Shown: one piece after another, positions 53,862 to 62,323 of the stretch
Layout of the letters: each line of letters starts with the position of its first letter
Numbering within the stretch: the stretch's first letter is position 1
Source: Capnocytophaga stomatis
Lineage (GTDB): Bacteria; Bacteroidota; Bacteroidia; Flavobacteriales; Flavobacteriaceae
Assembly (NCBI RefSeq): GCF_002302635.1
Contig: NZ_CP022387.1
Location: forward strand, 2,418,001-2,482,000
Reading direction: 5' to 3'
DNA: 64,000 bases
Position numbers and translations under genes: made by a program
Notes under the pieces: generated by a model
What the model was told of the DNA's origin: nothing
What the model saw: the letters and a program-made list of their open reading frames with translations, nothing else
The model's database searches: none

Positions 53862-54944
53862 ATGAAACGAATACTTATAACATTGCTTTTGGGGCTTTCG
53901 TGGATTGCCCAAGCACAGGAAAATTTAATCCCTAACGGAGGATTTGAGGAATATACTCTGGGGAAAAAGCCCAAAAATTGGAGTTTTTCAAACAATATAT
54001 TTTTTAGAAATGATGATTTTGGGAATGAACAGGCACGTTCGGGGCAATATTGTCCTAAATTGTATGCCAATGCAGGTCAATTTTATGTGATTGATGACAA
54101 TTACAGTTCGGCAGCGATTGATGTTCAAGAGGGAGCAACTTATCTGCTAACGTATTGGTACAAAGGCACAATAAATCGTGAGAATATGGAACTTGTAGTA
54201 AGTTGGTATAACAGTTCCAGTGCTTCTCCTATAAAAAGAGATTCCAAAGGAAAAGTAACTCCCAAAGCCTCAGAATGGACAAAACGCGAGGTGGAACTTA
54301 CTGTACCTATTGGGATTACCAAAATGGGAGTGGCTTTTGTAATGAGTCGTTCCAGTGGGAGTGGCCATATTATGATAGATGATGTTTCATTAGTGTATAA
54401 GGGCGACACAGGAGGAGGAAATACGCAATTATCTGCTCCAACTCGTTTTCAGGTTCAGACCTTCCAGCGGGAAGCTCTTCTGTCGTGGGATAAGGAAGCC
54501 GACCCCCAATTGCAATGGGAAGTTGTGGTAGATGCACAAGCTCCGCAACGTGTCGTTACCAATTCGTTTTTAGTAAGAGGTTTGGAACCAGAAACCAACT
54601 ACACGTTCAAAGTAAGAGCTGTGAAGGGAGCCAATGCGTCCGAATATACCAACCACATTACCAAAGGAACACAATCAATGCAGTACGGTATCAATGACAT
54701 TAGGCGTGTTCCGCACTTGCGTACGCTTAACGATGATGGTATTTGTAAGCAAACGATTGATTTGTTTTACAATGACTTGGCTGATGCTTCTGCCAGAATT
54801 ACCTATTTTGTAAACGGAAAAGAAGTACAACCCAACGGCGACCAGCTTACCTTCCCCCAAAAAGGAAAACAGAAGTTTAAAATCATTATAATTGAAGCCG
54901 TTGACCGTCAATGGGAAATAGAATATGATTTGGAAGTTCAGTAA
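53862..54944 (+). CDS. secreted CBM-like plus fibronectin type III protein
   Basis: The 360-residue protein has a cleavable signal peptide (ending IAQAQ), a jelly-roll carbohydrate-binding-like domain (about 20-180; NLIPNGGFEEYTLGKKPKNWS and SGHIMIDDVSLVY), a fibronectin type III domain (about 195-275; PTRFQVQTFQREALLSWD and PETNYTFKVRAVKG) and a C-terminal beta-rich region. It has no lipobox and no T9SS sorting signal was recognised. It may be a surface-associated binding protein of the uptake locus. Confidence 0.75.
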   Translation: MKRILITLLLGLSWIAQAQENLIPNGGFEEYTLGKKPKNWSFSNNIFFRNDDFGNEQARSGQYCPKLYANAGQFYVIDDNYSSAAIDVQEGATYLLTYWYKGTINRENMELVVSWYNSSSASPIKRDSKGKVTPKASEWTKREVELTVPIGITKMGVAFVMSRSSGSGHIMIDDVSLVYKGDTGGGNTQLSAPTRFQVQTFQREALLSWDKEADPQLQWEVVVDAQAPQRVVTNSFLVRGLEPETNYTFKVRAVKGANASEYTNHITKGTQSMQYGINDIRRVPHLRTLNDDGICKQTIDLFYNDLADASARITYFVNGKEVQPNGDQLTFPQKGKQKFKIIIIEAVDRQWEIEYDLEVQ

Positions 54945-54964
54945 TAAATGAAAATAAGAGAGTT

Positions 54965-55891
54965 ATGAAATATACGATTATCATAAGTATTGCCATTTTA
55001 AGTCTTTTTGCTTCGTGCGAGAAGGAAAATCACAATGCAATTCCTGAAATAAAAATCGGGCAGGACGAGCAGTCGCTCCGTGAGGTTTCGGTCAATAAAC
55101 AAACCACGCGATATATTTTGCTTTCGGGCGGAAATGAAAAGTTTGCCGTGAACATCGAAAATTCCAAAGTGGCACAAGCCTCCGTACATCAGGATACGCT
55201 CAAAATCAAAGGGTTGTTTGAGGGAGAAACCTTTGCAACGGTAATTTCGCACGACAAGAAAGCACATTTGAAAATCAATGTAGTTCCCCCTCAGGTGAGT
55301 ATTAGTCAGGAGGTGGTTCGAATTTACCCCAATGAAGAAAGCAAGTTTGTGAGTATAGACGGTGGGGGTGATGAACCTACGTTGGAAGTTGATGACCCCG
55401 ACGGAATTTTGCTTTACAAATGGAACGGAAATACCAAAATTTTGGAGTTGTTCGCCCATTATGAAGGGGAAGCCGTTGTTCGGATTTCTGCCCAAGGAGT
55501 TGAAACTAAGCAGTTAAAGGTAATTGCTGAATCTGGTGGAGATTCGCAAGCCTTTGGTTATTACGATAATACAAGGCGAACACTTTCTCGCCAAGTTGCC
55601 CCCAAAATGGTGGTCAAACGCAAAGGAGTAGGGGTGTGGATGGCAACAGGGGTTAATCCGTACGGAAAAACGCAAACGCAGTCTTATAGCACGCCACGAG
55701 TATTGAAAATAGCTTCTGCTACTAATTTAGTTCAGGGCAAACACGCTGATATTCAAGTAGAAGTTTATCCAGAGGGAGAGCAATTTCTCGGAATTTCAAA
55801 CGGAACAAACCGTCTTTACGTTGAAGAAATTCGACAGGAAAGCCTCGTGCTTCGAGGAAAAGGCTTTAAGTTGGTGATTCCGAAGGAATAA
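54965..55891 (+). CDS. hypothetical lipoprotein with Ig-like repeats
   Basis: The 308-residue lipoprotein (lipobox ending FASC, Cys18) has beta-rich repeats: the first (about 35-115) contains GGNEKFAVNIENSKVAQASVHQD and the second (about 115-195) GGGDEPTLEVDDPDG. These resemble the repeats of the large Ig-like gene just downstream. It is probably a surface protein of the same operon. No enzyme motif is seen. Confidence 0.72.
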   Translation: MKYTIIISIAILSLFASCEKENHNAIPEIKIGQDEQSLREVSVNKQTTRYILLSGGNEKFAVNIENSKVAQASVHQDTLKIKGLFEGETFATVISHDKKAHLKINVVPPQVSISQEVVRIYPNEESKFVSIDGGGDEPTLEVDDPDGILLYKWNGNTKILELFAHYEGEAVVRISAQGVETKQLKVIAESGGDSQAFGYYDNTRRTLSRQVAPKMVVKRKGVGVWMATGVNPYGKTQTQSYSTPRVLKIASATNLVQGKHADIQVEVYPEGEQFLGISNGTNRLYVEEIRQESLVLRGKGFKLVIPKE

Positions 55892-55946
55892 ATGGTTGTA
55901 AAATAATCACTTACATATAAATATTTAATAAAATAAAGAAAATAAA

Positions 55947-58900
55947 ATGAAAAAGCTACCTTTTATTTTTAGGATTAATTGTACTCGGATTAGCCCTTTT
56001 GTGGTCTTGTGAAAAGGACGAAAAAAGTTCGGGAGCTCCGTTGGAAATCACGTTGGAAGCAGAAACACTTTCACTGTTTGAAGGCGATAATAAAACCTTG
56101 AAAATCCTCACAGGAAACGGAAAGTATAAAGCAAAATCGTCCAATACGGAAGTTGCTACGGTTTCTGTTAGTGAAAATTTGTTGGTTGTAAAATCTTTAA
56201 AATCAGGTAAAACTACAGTAACTCTTACCGATTTCAAGCACAAAAGAACAGCAATAGAAATAACAGTTTCACAAGCAGTAAATTTATCGAAATACGAGCT
56301 TGGTTTGGGTGAAAAATCAGAAGAAATCATAACTATTTCCGGTGAAGGTACTTTTGAAGTCACTACCCAAAATGCAGAAATTGCAACCGCTGTTTTGGAA
56401 GGAAAAAACATCAAGATAACGGGCGTAAAAGCCGGAGAAACAGCAGTTTCGGTAACAGATACTAAAATTAACCGCACTACAAATATTATCGTAACTGTTT
56501 ATGCTACAGTAGCTTTGGATAAAAATCAGGCGGGACTTCGAGTAAATGAAGAAGAAATTGTTAAAATTTTGGCAGGCAAAGGTCCTTTTAAAGTGGAGAC
56601 GGACAACGATGGAGTAAAAGCCTTCGAGGAGGATAAAATACTGAAAATAATTGCATTAAAACCCGGTCAGTCCGTTGTTACCGTTACTGATACCAAAACG
56701 AACCAAAAAGCGATGGTTGAGGTTACCGTTTTCAAATCCATTGACGTTGAAACTTCGAAAGTTGCAATGAAAATCGGCGAAGAAAAAAGCGTTTCTATCT
56801 CGCAAGGCGAAGGTCCTTATGAAGTAAAGTCAAGCAATGATGTGGTTCGTGCAACCATCGAAGGTACAAATGTGAAAATCAGTGCGTTAAAAGGCGGAAA
56901 AGCTATTGTTACGGTTTTGGATACCAGAACAAATCGCACTTTTGCCATCGAAGCAGTGGTTACGGCATCGCTTCAATTGGAAAAGACTGAGGTTGAGGTA
57001 AATCCGCAAGCAGAAAGTACCGTTATTGTCGTTTCGGGTGAAGGTCCTTTTGTTACGAATTCGGAAAATGCTGAAATTGCAACCGCTACTTCTGACGGAC
57101 GAAGCATTAAAATTTCTGCCAAAAAAGCAGGCAGAACGCAAATCACGGTTACCGATGTGAAAACACAAGAGAAATCGGTAATTAACGTGTTGGTATTCAA
57201 TTCAATAACTTTGTCACAAAATAAAGTAACTTTGAGAGAAAAAGAAACCGCTTCTGTAAATATAACTTCGGAAGGAAATAATTTTAAAATAACTTCTGAT
57301 AATCAAAATATTACAGCTATTTTAGAAGGGAAATCTATAAAAATTACTGCTGTAAAGGCAGGAAAATCAATAGTTACTGTAACTGATGTTACTTCTCAAA
57401 AATCAGTAAACCTTGAGGTAGAAGTAACTGCTTCGGCGGATATTGTATTGAGTAAAACGGAGGTTTCCTTGCGTGTAGGCGAAACTGCAACCGTTGCGAT
57501 TACTTCGGGCGAAGGTGCTTTCCAAGTGTCTGTAAATAATGATGTTGTAACGGCTACTTTGGAAAATCAAAACGTGAAAATTGTAGCTAAAAAAGGCGGA
57601 CAATCAGAAGTTACTGTAAGTAATTCACAGACAGGGAAATCAGCAAAAATTTCAGTTACTTCACAGTACGGAGATTTTCAAGTGACGGAAAATGTGACTC
57701 TTAATGTAAACCAAACTCAAGAAATTGCTATTACGGGAGGTTCTGGTCAGTTTACCGCAGTTTCGGATAAAGAAAATATCGCAACAGCTACAATTTCTGC
57801 GGGTAAAGTTGTGGTTAAAGGAATTACGGCTGGTAATGCGATAATTAGCGTGACAGACACCCAAGCTAATAAAACTAAAAGAATCAATGTAACAGTTAAA
57901 ACTGCCGAGAAACTCAGTATCGGGCGAAAAGCAATCAATGATGTACAAGTAGGCGGACGTGGAGAAACTGCACTTTATTCGGGAATGCCTGTGGCAGAGC
58001 TTTGCACATCCGAAAATCCAAGTATTGCTGTGTTTGATAAGGTAGAAACTGACGAGTGGGGAGATAGATACGTTTATGTAAGAGGGGGTAAGCAAAGGAA
58101 CTACAAAAGTTACTATTTCTGACGGAGTTACTTCGTTTCAAGTTACTGTAACAGTGGTTGGGGCACCTGATTTTAAATTACTTAAAAATACATTTGATAT
58201 AAAAGTAGGAGAAACATCCATTGGAGCAGGTGTGAAAGGAAGTGGTGATTTTGACATCAGTATCCAACATCCTGATTTTATAACAGTTTCAGAGCCTAAT
58301 AACTACGGTTCGGGCGATGTTTACTTTTTTGACATTGTTGGTAAAAAAGCAGGAACTACTCAAGTTACCATAACCGATAAAGCTACAAATCAATCAGGAG
58401 TGATACAAGTTACCGTACGAGAGAAAGTAACCCAAAAACTAAGAATTAGAGGCAATGTGGCTTCTCAGGCTATTGCGGGAGGAGTATCGGCTTATATTGC
58501 AATTTTTGAGGGAAATCCTACTAAGGAACATTCCGTTTCAGAAGCTTCAAATATAGCCGTTTTTGAAAAAGTAGAAACTGATACTTGGGGAGATAGATAC
58601 ATCTATTTTAAAGGAATTTCTGAAGGAACAACCAATATCAATGTTTCGGATGGGGTTAATAATCACAAAGTTACTGTAACCGTACTTCCTTTACCTGAAT
58701 TTGAATTGAATTTTGCCAATGAAGAAATAGAACTGGAAATAGAAGAAGTATCGTCAGGAACTTATGTAAAAGGAAGCGGAATTTTTGAAATTTCTGCTGC
58801 AAATCCTGATTTGGTAACTATTTCGGAAGCAACTAATAACGGTACTGGTGATGTGTTCTATTTTGATGTTACAGGAAAAAAAGCAGGCACAACTACAATC

Positions 58901-58963
58901 ACGGTAAAAGATAAAATAACAGGAAAATCAGGAACTCTTAATGTTACTGTAGCTGGTGAATAG
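55947..58963 (+). pseudogene. Ig-like repeat lipoprotein gene broken by two homopolymer frameshifts
   Basis: Read across two one-base frameshifts, this encodes a lipoprotein of about 1005 residues. The first shift is in the A5 run after the ATG at 55947; with A4 the signal peptide continues to the lipobox LLWSC. The second is the G5 run near 58095; with G4 the sequence continues VRGVSKGTTKVTISDG into the frame that runs to 58963. The protein has eight bacterial-Ig-like repeats of about 75-80 residues (pattern ITSGEGxFxV...VKAGxxxVTVTDxxT) followed by two pairs of a different repeat with DEWGDRYVYVRG and DTWGDRYIYFKG. It may be a pseudogene, a phase-variable surface protein, or have sequencing errors. 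Confidence 0.75.
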
Positions 58964-58990
58964 ATTTTCCGTTTTGAAATTGTTTTAAAA

Positions 58991-59034
58991 AAAGAAAACC
59001 TTGCAGATGTCATTCTGTGAGGTTTTTTCTTTTG
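58991..59034 (+). terminator. terminator of the uptake locus
   Basis: An interrupted stem (AAAACCT at 58995-59001 with AGGTTTT at 59020-59026, plus inner CAG/CTG) is followed by a T-rich run. Confidence 0.7.
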
Positions 59035-59071
59035 AGCTTTTAGGTGACAGATTTCGAAATTAAATTGGTTA

Positions 59072-59107
59072 TTTGTTAGTAAATAATATGTTTTTTTTCT
59101 AACTTTG
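59072..59107 (+). promoter_or_regulatory. upstream promoter of fabH; notes on the gap 58964-59312
   Basis: TTTG at 59072-59075, a 24-base spacer (slightly long) and TAACTTTG at 59100-59107. It would give a leader of about 200 bases. The gap contains no rpmF (L32) gene, which often precedes fabH in this phylum, and no other ORF was supported. Confidence 0.45.
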
Positions 59108-59251
59108 CAAGTCGGTTAGTGCTGAGAGATTAGGTGCCATAAACAAGAATGTATCATATTTTTTTGAGTAAAATTCTTGAGAAAAGGCTGTTTTCAGAGG
59201 ATTACTTCTAATAAAAAGAGGTATTTTTTAGAAAACTAAATAATAATTACG

Positions 59252-59259
59252 TATTTTTG
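59252..59259 (+). promoter_or_regulatory. second -7 box before fabH
   Basis: TATTTTTG fits TAnnTTTG 53 bases before the fabH start. No -33 element is clear. Confidence 0.35.
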
Positions 59260-59312
59260 CCCGAGTTTATACAGTACTTTTTGAGTAAGTATCATACAAT
59301 TTTTAAATTATT

Positions 59313-60302
59313 ATGACAAAAATAACTGCTGCAATAACAGCGATAGGAGGCTATGTCCCTGATTTTGTGCTGACAAATGCAATGTTAGAGACAATGGTAG
59401 ATACCAATGATGAATGGATTTATACACGCACTGGTATTAAAGAAAGAAGAATTTTAAAAGAAGAAGCTCAGGGAACATCATATTTGGCAATTAAAGCAGC
59501 TCAAGATCTTATCAATAAAAAAGGATTGGATCCCAAGGAGATAGATTTGGTAATTCTTGCTACGGCAACGCCCGATATGCCGGTGGCATTGACAGGACCT
59601 TACGTGGCGTCCGAAATTGGAGCTACAAATGCATTTTCTTTTGACCTGCAAGCAGCCTGCTCAAGCTTTTTGTACGGAGTTTCTGTGGCTTCAAGATACA
59701 TTGAATCAGGTAAATACAAAAAGGTTCTGTTAATAGGAGCTGATAAAATGTCTTCTATTATTGATTATACTGACCGTGCTACTTGCATTATCTTTGGAGA
59801 TGGTGCCGGAGCCGTGTTATTCGAGCCTAATTACGAAGGATTGGGAGTTCAAGATGAAATTTTGAGAAGTGACGGAATAGGAAGAAATTATTTGCATATA
59901 AAGGTTGGAGGCTCAATGTTGCCCATAACCGAACAAGATGTTAAGGAAGGAAAACAGTTTGTTTATCAAGATGGAAAGACTGTTTTCAAGTATGCTGTTT
60001 CCGGAATGTCAGGTGTTGCTGCCGAAATTTTGGAACGCAATAAACTAACAAAAGATGATGTTCAATGGCTAACGCCGCACCAAGCAAATAAGCGAATTAT
60101 TGATGCTACGGCAGAGCGAATTGGCTTGACGGAAGATAAAGTAATGGTGAATATTCACAAATACGGAAACACCACGTCAGCTACCATTCCTTTGGCTTTA
60201 AAAGATTATGAAAATCAGCTCAAAAAAGGTGATAATATCATTCTGGCTGCCTTTGGGGGCGGATTTACTTGGGGAGCGATATACCTAAAGTGGGCTTACT
60301 AA
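59313..60302 (+). CDS. fabH: 3-oxoacyl-ACP synthase III
   Basis: The 329-residue thiolase-fold enzyme starts fatty-acid synthesis by condensing an acyl-CoA with malonyl-ACP. The active-site cysteine is Cys116 in QAACSSFLYGV, with His in LTPHQANKRI and Asn in KYGNTTSATI. The N-terminal DEWIYTRTGIKERR is typical. In this phylum FabH uses branched primers, which leads to the iso-fatty acids that also appear in capnine. It is followed by accB and accC at 46 and 72 bases, an operon linking initiation and malonyl-CoA supply. Confidence 0.95.
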   Translation: MTKITAAITAIGGYVPDFVLTNAMLETMVDTNDEWIYTRTGIKERRILKEEAQGTSYLAIKAAQDLINKKGLDPKEIDLVILATATPDMPVALTGPYVASEIGATNAFSFDLQAACSSFLYGVSVASRYIESGKYKKVLLIGADKMSSIIDYTDRATCIIFGDGAGAVLFEPNYEGLGVQDEILRSDGIGRNYLHIKVGGSMLPITEQDVKEGKQFVYQDGKTVFKYAVSGMSGVAAEILERNKLTKDDVQWLTPHQANKRIIDATAERIGLTEDKVMVNIHKYGNTTSATIPLALKDYENQLKKGDNIILAAFGGGFTWGAIYLKWAY

Positions 60303-60348
60303 TTTTTAATAATAAATATATTACGATAACAACCTAATAACGAATATT

Positions 60349-60846
60349 ATGGATTTAAGAGACATTCAAAATTTGATTAAATTTGTTGCAAAGTCAGGGG
60401 CAAGTGAAGTGAAGCTTGAGATGGAAGATATCAAAATCACCATAAAAACAAATCCGGAAGAAAGTGCCAGAGAGCAAGTGTTTGTTCAGCAGATGCCTAT
60501 GGCAACAATGCCTCAATTACCTGTACAACAAGCAGTAACAGTGCCTCAAACGGCAGTGTCTGAAACATCGGATTCAAAGCCTGCAACAGCAAATGATGAT
60601 AGTAAGTATGTGACTATTAAGTCTCCTATGATTGGAACTTTTTACAGACGTCCTGCACCGGATAAGCCTTTATTTGTTGAGGTAGGTACTACTGTTAAAA
60701 AAGGTGATGTGATTTGTATCATTGAGGCAATGAAATTATTCAATGAAATAGAATCAGAAATTTCTGGTAAAATTGTGAAAGTATTGGTAGATGATTCATC
60801 TCCGGTTGAGTTTGACCAGCCTCTTTTCTTGGTTGAACCAGCTTAG
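60349..60846 (+). CDS. accB: biotin carboxyl carrier protein of acetyl-CoA carboxylase
   Basis: The 165-residue protein has an N-terminal interaction part, an Ala/Pro/Gln/Thr-rich flexible linker (about 45-85) and a C-terminal biotinyl domain. The biotinylated residue is Lys129 in IEAMKLFNEIE. It carries CO2 from the biotin carboxylase AccC to the carboxyltransferase. It lies directly before accC. Confidence 0.95.
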   Translation: MDLRDIQNLIKFVAKSGASEVKLEMEDIKITIKTNPEESAREQVFVQQMPMATMPQLPVQQAVTVPQTAVSETSDSKPATANDDSKYVTIKSPMIGTFYRRPAPDKPLFVEVGTTVKKGDVICIIEAMKLFNEIESEISGKIVKVLVDDSSPVEFDQPLFLVEPA

Positions 60847-60918
60847 AAATCACATTTTTTTTGATTTGAATTAGTATGATATACTAAATTTATTTAGAAT
60901 TTATAATTAAACAGACCT

Positions 60919-62268
60919 ATGTTTAAAAAAATATTAATAGCCAACCGAGGTGAAATCGCTTTGCGTATCATTCGTACGTGTCGCGAAATGGGAATTAAGT
61001 CTGTAGCAGTATATTCAACAGCCGATGCGGACAGTTTGCACGTTCGTTTTGCTGATGAAGCTGTTTGTATAGGACCTCCAGCAAGTAAAGATTCATATTT
61101 GAAGATTTCTAACATAATTGCCGCAGCAGAAATAACCAATGCTGATGCAATCCATCCAGGATATGGATTTTTATCTGAAAATGCTAAGTTTTCAAAAATT
61201 TGTGCCGAACACGGTATAAAGTTCATTGGAGCTTCTCCTGAAATGATTGACAAAATGGGAGATAAAGCAACAGCTAAAGCTACGATGAAAGCTGCGGGAG
61301 TGCCTACCGTTCCGGGTTCAGACGGATTAATCGAGTCACTCGAGCACGCCAAAAAAGTAGCCAAAGAAATGGGATATCCCGTGATGCTTAAAGCAACTGC
61401 CGGAGGAGGAGGACGCGGAATGCGTGCCGTTTGGAAAGAGGAAGACCTTGAAAAAGCTTTGGAAAGTGCAAAACAAGAGTCTGCAGCCGCTTTTGGTAAT
61501 GACGGTATGTATATGGAAAAACTCATTGAAGAACCAAGACATATTGAAATTCAGATAGTTGGAGACCAATACGGAAAAGCTTGCCATCTTTCGGAGAGAG
61601 ATTGTTCTATCCAGCGTCGTCACCAAAAATTGACGGAGGAAACACCTTCACCTTTTATGACGGAAGAACTGCGTAAGCGAATGGGAGAAGCAGCGGTAAA
61701 AGCAGCCGAATACATAAGATATGAAGGAGCGGGAACCGTAGAGTTTTTGGTGGACAAACACCGTAATTTCTACTTTATGGAAATGAATACACGTATTCAG
61801 GTTGAGCACCCAATTACAGAGCAAGTTATTGATTATGATTTGATTCGTGAGCAAATTTTGGTTGCTGCCGGAGTGCCTATTTCCGGAAGAAACTATACTC
61901 CGAAGTTACACTCTATAGAATGCCGCATCAATGCGGAAGACCCTTACAATGATTTCCGTCCCTCACCGGGAAAAATCACTACATTCCACGCACCGGGCGG
62001 ACACGGAGTACGTTTGGATACACACGTGTACGACGGATATACGATTCCGCCTAACTACGACTCAATGATTGCGAAGCTCATAACTACGGCTCAAACTCGT
62101 GAAGAGGCAATAGCAAAAATGAAACGGGCTTTGGATGAATTCGTGGTAGAGGGCATAAAAACGACGATTCCTTTCCACTTACAATTAATGGACGACCCGG
62201 ATTATTTGGCTGGTAATTACACCACTAAGTTTATGGAGTCTTTTAAGATGAATCCTCCACAGGAATAG
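60919..62268 (+). CDS. accC: acetyl-CoA carboxylase, biotin carboxylase subunit
   Basis: The 449-residue ATP-grasp enzyme carboxylates biotin. Motifs are [19 protein letters not shown] at the start, [11 protein letters not shown], the glycine-rich ATP loop [12 protein letters not shown] (about 160), and the catalytic [15 protein letters not shown] (about 285). Length and order are normal. A strong terminator follows. Confidence 0.97.
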   Translation: MFKKILIANRGEIALRIIRTCREMGIKSVAVYSTADADSLHVRFADEAVCIGPPASKDSYLKISNIIAAAEITNADAIHPGYGFLSENAKFSKICAEHGIKFIGASPEMIDKMGDKATAKATMKAAGVPTVPGSDGLIESLEHAKKVAKEMGYPVMLKATAGGGGRGMRAVWKEEDLEKALESAKQESAAAFGNDGMYMEKLIEEPRHIEIQIVGDQYGKACHLSERDCSIQRRHQKLTEETPSPFMTEELRKRMGEAAVKAAEYIRYEGAGTVEFLVDKHRNFYFMEMNTRIQVEHPITEQVIDYDLIREQILVAAGVPISGRNYTPKLHSIECRINAEDPYNDFRPSPGKITTFHAPGGHGVRLDTHVYDGYTIPPNYDSMIAKLITTAQTREEAIAKMKRALDEFVVEGIKTTIPFHLQLMDDPDYLAGNYTTKFMESFKMNPPQE

Positions 62269-62280
62269 TAAATAATATAA

Positions 62281-62309
62281 AAAAATCCCTGATATTCAGG
62301 GATTTTTTT
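62281..62309. terminator. bidirectional terminator between accC and the GH3/serine hydrolase gene
   Basis: A perfect 12-bp stem (62281-62292 with 62296-62307) with a 3-base loop has A and T runs on its two sides. It serves two convergent genes. Confidence 0.88.
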
Positions 62310-62323
62310 ATGCCTTTAATAGA

